DNA of 64,000 nt from an uncultured Bacillota bacterium (lineage in GTDB: Bacteria > Bacillota_I > Bacilli_A > RFN20 > CAG-288). The stretch is from the NCBI GenBank assembly GCA_949300365.1, contig CASGEC010000006.1, forward strand, positions 1 to 64,000. The letters run 5' to 3'. The position numbers and the translations under genes are program-made. Shown one piece after another: positions 43,158 through 51,222 of this stretch. The notes under the pieces were generated by a model. The model searched no databases and was not told where the DNA came from. It was given only the letters and a program-made list of their open reading frames with translations. The first letter of the stretch is position 1, and each line of letters starts with the position of its first letter.

Positions 43158-44792
43158 TTACTGGATACTGCTGGAGATAGCTGTTGCGAAGGCATCGTCG
43201 ACAAGCTTTTCAATCTCGGCATCGGTCGTGGCCGTGGAGTTGAAGACATAGTTGACGAGTTCTCCGACAGCACTTCTGGTGGAGGCGGAGTACTTGTTGA
43301 CCGGGGCGGCGAAGTAGTCACCGGCGCTGACATACTGCGAATTGACCTTGGCGCTGAGACCCTTGTACTTGTCGGTCTTCTTGGTCAGGTCTTCCGTCTT
43401 TGTGACATGCTCCGGGACATCGCTATCGGCGGCATCGAGGATCTTCTTGTAGGAGCTGACGTTATCGGAGGACTTGCGGATCGGGAAGTATCCGGTGGTG
43501 GCGGCAAGATCGGCGGAGTTCTGGCTGTTGGTCAGGAACTTGTAGAAGAGGAAGGTCGCCTTCTTGGTGTTCTCGTCCTTGTTCTCGAAGAGCGCGAGGG
43601 AAGGTCCCTGGCTGATGGCGTAGTGCTTGCCGCTAGTGGCATTGCTTGCCGGGTTATCGTAGTCATCGGTTCCGAAGGTCGGGGTAGGATAGACATCGAT
43701 GTTGTAGCCATCGACACCAAGATACATGCCGGACGTCGTGGAGGAGACGAGCATGAAGACCTGGCCGTAGTTGACCATCGAGGTGGAATAGGAATGGTAT
43801 TCCGGAGCGGTGCGACTCCAGGTGAGCTGGTCGGCAGTGCAGAGAAGGCCTTCGTTGTTCCACTTCTTCAGCTGGATCATCATCTGCTTGGCGGCATCGT
43901 TGTTGAAGAGAGGCTTTTCCTGATCGGCATAATCGATGCCGGCCATCTTGGAGAAGGAGATGAAGAGGTTGTCTCCCGAATCGTAGCAGATCGGGACATT
44001 GATGAACCAACCATCCTGGTCTCTCTGGTTGGCATCGCTGAAGATGGAGAAGTCCTTCTTCATCTGCCGGGCAAGGCTGATCATTTCCTTCCAGTCCTTC
44101 GGGACGGAATACTTCTTCTTGGAGGCATTGGCAGTCGGAGCGACATACTCTTCCTGACCGGCCATGACTTCATGATCGCTGTCCTGTCCGCACTTTCCTT
44201 CGCCTTCCTTGTCGAAGACGGTCTTGTTGATGAAGAGGGCCTCGGAGGAACGGGAATAAGGAAGGCTCAGAAGGTCTCCGGAGCCATAGGCGGCTTTCTC
44301 GGACTCGATGTTGGCCTGGATATCCGCATAGACCGTGGAATTATCCTCGATGAAAGTGCCCTTGTCATCCATGCTGACACCAAAGCCGAGCTTGTAGTCA
44401 TCGAAATACTGTTCGGCGTGAAGGATGGCACCATCCGTGTCCCAGGAAAGGACATTGTCCGGATAGGTCGAGGCGATGTTGGGGATATTGCCGCCGGCAA
44501 GGCCATTATCGACCGCCTTCGCAATTTCGGAATAGCTGGCGTATTCGACCTGCTTGACGCTGATGTTCGGATAGATCTTGTTGAATTCCTTGATGACGTT
44601 CTGGGCGTAGTCATAACGCTGGGTTGCGGCTGCGCTACCCGTCTGGGCATAGTCGTTCCACCAGACAAGGTCCGCCTTTATGTTCTTGAGGTCGGTATCG
44701 ACGGTTCCGATATAAGGGTTCTTGTTGCTGCATCCCGTGACGGAGAAGCCAATCATGACGAGAGCAAACAGGGAACAAACGGATTTCTTCAT
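43158..44792 (-). CDS. Extracellular carbohydrate-binding lipoprotein of an ABC importer
   Basis: A 544-residue family-1 solute-binding protein. Signal MKKSVCSLFALVMIGFSVTGC with lipobox VTGC. The mature chain has DLVWWNDYAQ near the start and a two-lobe pattern with many Trp/Tyr/Asp residues (for example LPYSRSSEALFIN, FLTNSQNSADLA) typical of oligosaccharide-binding proteins. It captures a sugar, identity unknown, and delivers it to the two permeases encoded upstream. It is the last gene of the operon and has a strong ribosome site. Confidence 0.88.
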   Translation of the reverse strand: MKKSVCSLFALVMIGFSVTGCSNKNPYIGTVDTDLKNIKADLVWWNDYAQTGSAAATQRYDYAQNVIKEFNKIYPNISVKQVEYASYSEIAKAVDNGLAGGNIPNIASTYPDNVLSWDTDGAILHAEQYFDDYKLGFGVSMDDKGTFIEDNSTVYADIQANIESEKAAYGSGDLLSLPYSRSSEALFINKTVFDKEGEGKCGQDSDHEVMAGQEEYVAPTANASKKKYSVPKDWKEMISLARQMKKDFSIFSDANQRDQDGWFINVPICYDSGDNLFISFSKMAGIDYADQEKPLFNNDAAKQMMIQLKKWNNEGLLCTADQLTWSRTAPEYHSYSTSMVNYGQVFMLVSSTTSGMYLGVDGYNIDVYPTPTFGTDDYDNPASNATSGKHYAISQGPSLALFENKDENTKKATFLFYKFLTNSQNSADLAATTGYFPIRKSSDNVSSYKKILDAADSDVPEHVTKTEDLTKKTDKYKGLSAKVNSQYVSAGDYFAAPVNKYSASTRSAVGELVNYVFNSTATTDAEIEKLVDDAFATAISSSIQ

Positions 44793-44850
44793 GTGAATGA
44801 TCTCCTTTGGTATGGAGGCCAGATCGATAGGATTCTGGCGTCACATAAGT

Positions 44851-45819
44851 TTATCCTTTAATGCCAGCCCTGGCAATACCTCGCATAATGTGCTTTCTAA
44901 AGATAATGAAAAGAACCAGTAAAGGAACCGTTGTCAGCACGGTCGCTGCCATCTGCCAGGTATACATGGGCCGGAAAGCCTCGTGTTCATAGTACTGGAA
45001 CGTGGTTCCCCTGAGGGCGACGGAGAGGACTGAGAGGGTCGGATCCTTGTTGATGATGATGGTGTTGGGCCAGACATAGGAATTCCAGGATTCGATGAGG
45101 TTCAGGATGAAGATGGTGATGATCGTCGGGCTTGCCATCGGCACCATCACCTTCCACAGATACTGCCAATCGCTCTTGCCATCGACCTTGGCGGCCAGGT
45201 AGAGCTCGTTTGGGATCTGCATGAAGTTCTGCCGCAGAAGATAGATATAGAAAACGTTGCATAGGAAAGGAAGGATAAGGGTGAGATAGATCTGGAACTG
45301 GTTCTGCTGGGCATAGGCCAAACCGAGATTGGACATCGTTATGTAGTTGGTGATGACCATCATCTCGCCCGGGATCATCATCGTGGAGAGGAAGATGGTG
45401 AAGAGGACTTCCTTGCCCTTGAAGTTCAGCTTGGAGAAGGCAAAGGCCGAGAGGATCGTGATGACAAGGCTTCCGCATGTCGTCGATAGGCCGACAATCA
45501 GGGTGTTCCTAACAAGGTCAAAGTACGGGAAGCCATCGCTATGGATGGTATGCGAATAGTTGAAGGCGATATTCTCGAGGATGTTTCCTTCCGTCGGGAA
45601 GAAGCCGCCGGCATTGAGCTGCTCTTCCGTCATGAAAGACGCGGCGATCATATAGTAGAAAGGAAGAAGGACAACGAAAGCAGCAATGCCAAGAAAGCAA
45701 TAGGCGATGACAAGGCCGATGACATGGAGGATCCTGTCCCTTTTCTCCGTCTCCTTGATCCCCTTCTTTCTGCCGGGAATGATAAGGGTCAGATGGGTCT
45801 GTATCGATTCGTTTTCCAT
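44851..45819 (-). CDS. Carbohydrate ABC transporter permease (MalG type)
   Basis: A 322-residue inner-membrane permease with about six helices and the ABC-contact loop EAA motif (ELYLAAKVDGKSDWQYLWKV). The first 40 residues are a cytoplasmic extension. ATG 45819 is chosen: the frame upstream runs into the MalF-type gene. It starts 2 nt after that gene's stop. It forms the translocation pore with the MalF-type protein. Confidence 0.9.
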   Translation of the reverse strand: MENESIQTHLTLIIPGRKKGIKETEKRDRILHVIGLVIAYCFLGIAAFVVLLPFYYMIAASFMTEEQLNAGGFFPTEGNILENIAFNYSHTIHSDGFPYFDLVRNTLIVGLSTTCGSLVITILSAFAFSKLNFKGKEVLFTIFLSTMMIPGEMMVITNYITMSNLGLAYAQQNQFQIYLTLILPFLCNVFYIYLLRQNFMQIPNELYLAAKVDGKSDWQYLWKVMVPMASPTIITIFILNLIESWNSYVWPNTIIINKDPTLSVLSVALRGTTFQYYEHEAFRPMYTWQMAATVLTTVPLLVLFIIFRKHIMRGIARAGIKG

Positions 45820-45821
45820 GA

Positions 45822-46754
45822 TCAGTAATGCACCCTCTTCTTGGAAACCCACATCTGCAAAAGCGTGAACGCGAAGATGATGAGGAAAAGGATCACGGCG
45901 CCGGCGGCAGCATACTCCAAATGCCTGTTGCTTCCGGATCCCTGGATCTGGTCGTAGATATAGTAGACGACCGTATAGAGGTCATGGGCATTTCCGTTTG
46001 TCGTATAGGAACGGTTGAACAAGCCGATGATGGCATTGTATTCCTTGAAGCCGGAGATGAAAGAGGTGACGGAAACATAGAGGATCTGTGGGGAAATCAA
46101 AGGCAGGACGATCTTGAGATCCGTCTTCCATTTCGGCGTCGCGTCGATCCTTGCGGCATCATAGTACTGCTGGTCCACGTTCTGGAGACCGGAGGAGAAG
46201 ACGAGGATCTTGAAAGGCAAGCCTGTCCAGATGACATAAAGACAGGTGACGAACATCGCCTTTCCCCATGTGGTCCCGACGTTCATCCAGTTGAGGTTGC
46301 CAAGACCGAAGAAGTTATTGAAGATACCTGTATTGTCGAAGATCAAGGCAAAGACCATGCCAACAGCGATCGTGTTGGTGACATAGGGCAGGAAGAAGAC
46401 CGTCTGGAAGAAGCTCCTAACGGCCTTGATGCGGTTCAAGCCGATAGCGATGCCAAGGGAAACAAGGATCGAAAGCGGCACCGTGACGAAGGTGATAAGA
46501 AGCGTGTTGGGAAGGGCGTAGCGGATGAATTCGGTCATCTTCGATTCCGGCATGCCGGGAATGCGCTCGGTAATGCCAAGGACGATGCCGTAATTGTCGA
46601 AGGTAAAGCCCTCGTTTGCTCCCGTGGCATAGCGATACTCCTTCAAGAAGGAGATGACGAAAGTATTGATGATCGGGAAAATGGTAAAGAGGGTGATCAG
46701 AATCAGAGCCGGGGCCAGATACAGCCACCCCTTCCAGTTGTTCTTTCTTTCCAT
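45822..46754 (-). CDS. Carbohydrate ABC transporter permease (MalF type)
   Basis: A 310-residue permease with six helices. The first is APALILITLFTIFPIINTFV; the EAA loop is DQQYYDAARIDATPKWKTDL. It pairs with the MalG-type protein. It starts 2 nt after the ATPase stop, so the operon is contiguous. Confidence 0.9.
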   Translation of the reverse strand: MERKNNWKGWLYLAPALILITLFTIFPIINTFVISFLKEYRYATGANEGFTFDNYGIVLGITERIPGMPESKMTEFIRYALPNTLLITFVTVPLSILVSLGIAIGLNRIKAVRSFFQTVFFLPYVTNTIAVGMVFALIFDNTGIFNNFFGLGNLNWMNVGTTWGKAMFVTCLYVIWTGLPFKILVFSSGLQNVDQQYYDAARIDATPKWKTDLKIVLPLISPQILYVSVTSFISGFKEYNAIIGLFNRSYTTNGNAHDLYTVVYYIYDQIQGSGSNRHLEYAAAGAVILFLIIFAFTLLQMWVSKKRVHY

Positions 46755-46756
46755 GG

Positions 46757-48247
46757 CTAGATGCGGATCCTCTCCTCCGTCTTCCGATCAAAGAGATAGA
46801 CCTTCGTCGGCTTGAGCAGGAAGGATTCCGAGACCTCGGAAACGCTCGCGTCCGAATCCAAAGTGATCTTCAGCTGATCGCCGATGAAATCCGGATGCGT
46901 GCCGATGAGGGAGAGATCCTTTCCGTTTGCCTGGACATGGTCGATGTCGATCGTCAGAAGGCCTGTCTCATCCGGATGGATACCAGAAAGAAGACCTTCC
47001 TTAAGACTCTCTTCCCCATGGTAAGGAAGGAAGCCTTCGGGACGGATACCGACATAGATTTCCCGATAGTCCGAGAAAGGAACGGGAAGGATCTTGGTCT
47101 TACCGATATAGGCAAAGCCATCTTTGGTATAGCCGTTAAAGACATTGATAGGGGGATTACCAAGGAACTTGGCAACAAAGAGATCGTTGGGATCCTTGTA
47201 GACATCCTGGGGCTTACCGATCTGCCTTGCCCTTCCATCCTTCATGACGACGATCCTGTCGCAGATGGACATGGCCTCGTCCTGGTCGTGGGTAACAAAG
47301 ACGGTCGTGATCCCGGTTTCCTTCTGGATGCGGCGGATTTCCTCGCGCGTCTTCAAACGCAGGCGGGCATCGAGGTTACTCAAGGGCTCATCCAGAAGAA
47401 GAAGTTTCGGCTTCTTGACCAGAGCCCGAGCGATAGCGACCCTTTGCTGCTGACCGCCGGAGAGCTCGGCAGGCTTCCTTGAGAGGAGCGTGTCGATCTG
47501 AACAAGGCGGGCGACTTCCCGGACCAGGCAGTCGATTTCCTCCTTGGAAAGAGCGCGTGTCTCATCGATTCTCTTGCCCTCGGAATCAAGATAGAAATAG
47601 TCGGCGTCGAGTCTCTTTCCCTTGGCGGAGAGGCGTTTGAGGAGAGCCTCAAGCCTCATCTCGTATTTATTTTTTTGATTTTTGGTAGCGCTTTCATCGA
47701 TTTTCAACAACTCACTGCCGGCGTCGAAGACATCCTTGGCAACGAATTTTGATACCTTAAAAGCGCTCGCAAGATAGCGAATGGCCGATTCTTTCTTGAT
47801 TTTGCCATCCACGCGGCTTTCGAGGATGGTGCTTTTTATCTTCTCGGGCTGGTCAAGGATTTCCAATATCTTCTTGAAGCGGACGGCTTTTTCACATCGC
47901 TTTTCTTTGTATATCTTTAAGTTGGTAAGTGGGAAAGCGATATTTTTATAGACTGTCATATGCGGATAGAGGGCATAGTTTTGGAAGACCAATCCGATTC
48001 CCCTTTTTTCGGCTTCGAGGTTGGTGACTTCTTCGTCATCGAACCAGATTTCGCCCGATGTGGGTTCCTTGAGACCAGCAAGCATGTACAAAGTTGTCGA
48101 TTTTCCGCATCCGGACGGGCCTAAAAGTCCCAAAAGCATGCCGTTTTCGATCATTAGGCTCAAAGAGTCGACTGCTTTTGTCTCATGCGTACCCTTTTTC
48201 TCATCGCCAGGATATGTCTTCGTCAACTTGACAAGTTTGATTTCCAT
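46757..48247 (-). CDS. Sugar ABC transporter ATPase (UgpC/MsmX type) with large insert
   Basis: A 496-residue ATPase. Walker A GPSGCGKST (43-51), Q-loop VFQNYALYPHMTVY (Gln89), signature LSGGQQQR (262-269), Walker B LLLLDEP (282-288), switch FVTHDQDEAMS, and a C-terminal regulatory OB domain. Between Q-loop and signature there are about 170 residues instead of about 50: an insert of roughly 120 charged, mostly helical residues (about 115-235) in the helical subdomain. Its DNA is more AT-rich than the rest of the gene. Similar inserts occur in some mollicute sugar ATPases. It is the first gene of the operon. Confidence 0.9.
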   Translation of the reverse strand: MEIKLVKLTKTYPGDEKKGTHETKAVDSLSLMIENGMLLGLLGPSGCGKSTTLYMLAGLKEPTSGEIWFDDEEVTNLEAEKRGIGLVFQNYALYPHMTVYKNIAFPLTNLKIYKEKRCEKAVRFKKILEILDQPEKIKSTILESRVDGKIKKESAIRYLASAFKVSKFVAKDVFDAGSELLKIDESATKNQKNKYEMRLEALLKRLSAKGKRLDADYFYLDSEGKRIDETRALSKEEIDCLVREVARLVQIDTLLSRKPAELSGGQQQRVAIARALVKKPKLLLLDEPLSNLDARLRLKTREEIRRIQKETGITTVFVTHDQDEAMSICDRIVVMKDGRARQIGKPQDVYKDPNDLFVAKFLGNPPINVFNGYTKDGFAYIGKTKILPVPFSDYREIYVGIRPEGFLPYHGEESLKEGLLSGIHPDETGLLTIDIDHVQANGKDLSLIGTHPDFIGDQLKITLDSDASVSEVSESFLLKPTKVYLFDRKTEERIRI

Positions 48248-48293
48248 GTCTTGTTACCTGCCGTTCTTTTGCCGAACATCCTCGGCCTTGCTT

Positions 48294-48315
48294 ATTATAA
48301 TTGAACGTCTCGTTC
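48294..48315 (-). promoter_or_regulatory. Sugar ABC operon promoter with operator-like repeat
   Basis: TATAAT (48294-48299, minus) is preceded by GAACGTCTCGTTC (48303-48315), an inverted repeat GAACG-N3-CGTTC lying between -10 and -35, where a repressor would block polymerase. The regulator is not in the window. Confidence 0.5.
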
Positions 48316-48393
48316 CATTGAAAGAATATATGTCCGGCACTAAAATGAGCTTGCTTTGCTTAGGTGCAAAAGCGGACTCCAGGGGGACGCAAA

Positions 48394-48588
48394 GTGAAAG
48401 TATCCGTGAGTAATTTCCGCAAGAACCTGAAGGAATATCTGAGGCTGTCGAACGACGAGCCCCTTGAGGTCTACAGCGGCAAGACCCACATCGCCACGAT
48501 CTATGGCGAAAGAAGTGCAGACATGAAGAAACTCTCCGATATCCAAAGGAGACTCTTCTACAAGAAAAGCAGTTACACGTTGTCCTGA
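48394..48588 (+). CDS. Phd/YefM-like antitoxin, orphan
   Basis: A 64-residue protein resembling the N-terminal DNA-binding domain of Phd/YefM antitoxins: MKVSVSNFRKNLKEYL, then EPLEVYSGKTHIATIYG, then a short charged tail. GTG 48394 is chosen because AGGGGGA lies 8 nt upstream; an upstream in-frame GTG at 48364 has no ribosome site. No toxin gene (RelE, Doc or similar) is adjacent; the gene's end overlaps the convergent RDD gene by 16 nt. It may be a solitary regulator. Confidence 0.65.
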   Translation: MKVSVSNFRKNLKEYLRLSNDEPLEVYSGKTHIATIYGERSADMKKLSDIQRRLFYKKSSYTLS

Positions 48589-49553
48589 TCCACGCCGGAA
48601 ACAGGGCGATACTTCGGATCCTCGAGGGCGATAGAGCCCTCTTTTTCTTTGCGTGAAAGGCGGTATTCTGCCTCGTCTTTGTAGATTTCGCCTTTGTCCA
48701 GGAATATGCAATAGGTATTAAGGACGTAGTCGTGAAGGCTTTGGTGTGTCTTGGAAAGAACCATCATTCCCAAGGAGACGAAGAAGGGAATCAAGAAGGA
48801 TGCCAGGGACAGGACAACCTCGATAAGGAAGAGAAAGAGGAAGCGTCCTAGAAACCTTCCCGTGGAAAGGGCAAGACCATCGGCTGAGACCAAGGCAAGA
48901 TGGGTCATCTTCATGCCAAGGGTCTGTTTTGTCTTCCCAAAAAGCAGAGGGACAATGAGGAAGAAGACAAGGATGGCAAAGAGGAAATCCCCGATGATGG
49001 AAAAGGTATAGATAAGAATGATGGCCTTGCTTGAAGAGGCGTAGTCCTCGTTCTGGAAAAGATATCCCAAGGCAATCTCATAGCTCTCCTTGTAGAACTG
49101 AAGATAGTCTCCATCATAGTCATCGTTTGTAAGACAGCGCTTGCCATTCTCAAAAAGGGACATTCCATCCTCGGTCTTGGCTTCCTCCTTGTATTGAAGA
49201 TAGATAGCCGTGCCATCATTCTTAGGAAAGAACGTCTCCATGGCATAGAAAGCCTCAAGACAGGAATCCATCTCCTCCGACTGGTTATCGACGGCGCTTT
49301 CATCCTCCAGGACAAGATCCAGGTATCGCCTTGTCTTGCCTTCTTCCTGGACATAGAGACCGGAGGACAGGGAAAGATCCTCCCGGATTGTCCTCTGCGC
49401 CTTGATGATCGGAGAAGAATCAAGAAGGAAAAGGACAAGGACAAGAAGAAGGAAGCCCAAAAGGAAGGAGCAGAAGACATCCAAAAGAAGGGAAGAGAGC
49501 CTCCTTCCCGTTGCCGCCCGTTCATAGTAGAGCTCCTGGACTTCCTTAGCCAT
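48573..49553 (-). CDS. RDD-family membrane protein
   Basis: A 326-residue protein with one helix near residues 22-45, a long extracellular, mostly polar region (about 50-175), then three hydrophobic segments. The RDD signature is recognisable as GRRLSSLLLDVF near the first helix and FGKTKQTLGMKM before the later ones. RDD proteins are of mostly unknown function, some being cation/proton transporters. ATG 49553 has GGAGGAAAAGG and overlaps the preceding RDD gene by 8 nt. Last gene of the three-gene unit. Confidence 0.7.
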   Translation of the reverse strand: MAKEVQELYYERAATGRRLSSLLLDVFCSFLLGFLLLVLVLFLLDSSPIIKAQRTIREDLSLSSGLYVQEEGKTRRYLDLVLEDESAVDNQSEEMDSCLEAFYAMETFFPKNDGTAIYLQYKEEAKTEDGMSLFENGKRCLTNDDYDGDYLQFYKESYEIALGYLFQNEDYASSSKAIILIYTFSIIGDFLFAILVFFLIVPLLFGKTKQTLGMKMTHLALVSADGLALSTGRFLGRFLFLFLIEVVLSLASFLIPFFVSLGMMVLSKTHQSLHDYVLNTYCIFLDKGEIYKDEAEYRLSRKEKEGSIALEDPKYRPVSGVDQDNV

Positions 49554-50715
49554 CCTTTTCCTCCGATACCATGAATTCCTTCCCATCACGCATCACGGCC
49601 ATGGCAAGAAGCTCCGTCAACGTCTGATGGATGCCTTGCCTTTTCCAGAGGTCGAAGAGTCCCGAGACAAGAAGATAGAGAAGGGAGACGATCGCCCCGG
49701 CAAAGACGTTATAGAAGGAAAAGACATTGATATCCATGAAGGCAATGCCCGCCCCTCCAAAAAGCAGGATCGTCAACAGGAAGGGAACGACAAGATAGCT
49801 GATAAGGGAAAGAAGAAGACGGACGATGATTGCCAATGCCCCGACATCCTTTCCTTCGATATCCGTCAAGCCGATATCCAGGATTTTGTCCGACAAGGTC
49901 CTTCCGCTTCCGAAAAGAAGGGGAAAGAGAAGGAAAACGACAAGGATGCCAAGAAGATAGCAGGTTAAAAGGACAATCAAGCGAAGGGAGAGGACCTCTT
50001 TCCGCGCCTTGTCAAACGTCTCCATTTCCATGACATAGGGAGCATAGTTATCCGTAAGATCCTCTTGTGCCATCCTGTTTCCATCGGCATAAATGGAAAA
50101 GAGAGCGGAATAAACCTTCTCTCCTGCGGATGTCGCGGAGACATAGTAGTCATTGATGGCTTCGGCCGTCTTGACGTTCAAAAAGGGATAGCCCTCGGAA
50201 AGATCGAAATAGGTCTGAGCATCCTTGCCCAAGACGGAGGTGACATAGTATTCCCTCCCCATCTTTTCCTGGCTCTCGGATGAAAAGCTTTCCTTGTTTC
50301 TCGTCTTGAAGTCGACATAGTAGGAATAAAGGCCATCCGTCTTGGGGGTGATGGGATCGACATCCTTATAGACACTGGTGCTGATATCCTCAGGATCCTT
50401 CTGTTTTTGAAGTGTATAAAGGACGCTCGCCTTCAGATATTCCTCCGTCAAGGTATCCACCGAAAGAAGCTTTCCTTCTTCCCTTTCGGAAAGGTGGCTC
50501 TCCTCGACGATCTGATAAAGCCGCTCCTGGGAATCCAAGACGGCATTCTGGCTTTCCTTATAGGGTGCTGTCGAAGTTAAAATCCCATCGCCGATAGCAA
50601 AGCAAAGGGCGGTAAGGATCAGGACAAAGAGGAAATCGATAAAGACCGCCGCAAACTTCCTCGGCCTCTTGGCAAGGACGGCCTTGGCATAGCCTGGAAC
50701 CTGTTGGGGACTCAC
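49546..50715 (-). CDS. RDD-family membrane protein with large extracellular loop
   Basis: A 389-residue paralogue of the next gene. The RDD-like start KRPRKFAAVFIDFLFV is followed by a helix, about 190 residues of extracellular loop rich in Tyr/Ser/Lys, and then four helices (LFGSGRTLSDKILDIGL marks the second RDD-type segment). GTG 50715 is chosen because it overlaps the stop of the zinc-ribbon gene (GTGA) with AGGAAGAAG upstream; the frame above that is antisense-like. Function unknown. Confidence 0.68.
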   Translation of the reverse strand: MSPQQVPGYAKAVLAKRPRKFAAVFIDFLFVLILTALCFAIGDGILTSTAPYKESQNAVLDSQERLYQIVEESHLSEREEGKLLSVDTLTEEYLKASVLYTLQKQKDPEDISTSVYKDVDPITPKTDGLYSYYVDFKTRNKESFSSESQEKMGREYYVTSVLGKDAQTYFDLSEGYPFLNVKTAEAINDYYVSATSAGEKVYSALFSIYADGNRMAQEDLTDNYAPYVMEMETFDKARKEVLSLRLIVLLTCYLLGILVVFLLFPLLFGSGRTLSDKILDIGLTDIEGKDVGALAIIVRLLLSLISYLVVPFLLTILLFGGAGIAFMDINVFSFYNVFAGAIVSLLYLLVSGLFDLWKRQGIHQTLTELLAMAVMRDGKEFMVSEEKDG

Positions 50716-51122
50716 TTCTTCTTCCTGAGCATCCCTTCGAAGTATTTCTTCCGGGAAAGGGATGGGACAAGCATCAAAGAGGCATAGACGACGGAAAACA
50801 AGAACAGGGCGAGGAAAAAGACACAGAAGAAGAACTCCGCCGAAAGGGGCGTGAAGACACGGACGCGGATGACATTGTAGCGGAAGCTGAGGACAAGAAA
50901 GACAAGGCCGAGGATAAGGGCGATTCCGGAAATGACATAGAAGGCTAGGGCCCTGTTCTTCCTTTCCCGGCAAGAGGTCAGGTTTCCATAGCACAATTGC
51001 TTGTAGGCATGGATATCCATCGCCTCGAGCGTCTGCTCCTTGTTTTCGAAATGGCATTTTCCGCAGCAGGCCTCTCCCTTTTTCAAAGGATGGCCGCATT
51101 TCAGGCAATAGCGTTCTTTCAT
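50712..51122 (-). CDS. Zinc-ribbon membrane protein
   Basis: A 136-residue protein: an N-terminal zinc ribbon (YCLKCGHPL...ACCGKCHF, Cys pairs near 6-9 and 19-23) and two transmembrane helices (about 60-80 and 95-120). Same general plan as the larger protein at 5412-6818. It starts the operon with two RDD proteins and is overlapped by the next. The ATG lies 9 nt after a TAAAAT box with only a weak AAGAAG possible ribosome site. Confidence 0.68.
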   Translation of the reverse strand: MKERYCLKCGHPLKKGEACCGKCHFENKEQTLEAMDIHAYKQLCYGNLTSCRERKNRALAFYVISGIALILGLVFLVLSFRYNVIRVRVFTPLSAEFFFCVFFLALFLFSVVYASLMLVPSLSRKKYFEGMLRKKK

Positions 51123-51131
51123 GGTCTTCTT

Positions 51132-51137
51132 ATTTTA
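51132..51137 (-). promoter_or_regulatory. -10 box of the zinc-ribbon/RDD operon
   Basis: TAAAAT on the minus strand, nine nt before ATG 51122, giving a leader of about 2-3 nt. The -35 is weak, so this call is tentative. Confidence 0.4.
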
Positions 51138-51186
51138 GCAAACGCCCCGTCCTTGTGGGTAATGACGAGCCCTCTTTTCGCTGTGG

Positions 51187-51216
51187 TAAAATAGAGCGTT
51201 ATATCCTCCTAGGAGG
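51187..51216 (+). promoter_or_regulatory. S41 protease promoter and self-complementary ribosome site
   Basis: TAAAAT (51187-51192) precedes the palindrome CCTCCTAGGAGG (51205-51216), whose right half is the ribosome site for GTG 51223. The left half can pair with it, so folding could mask the site. Confidence 0.5.
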
Positions 51217-51222
51217 CACAGA

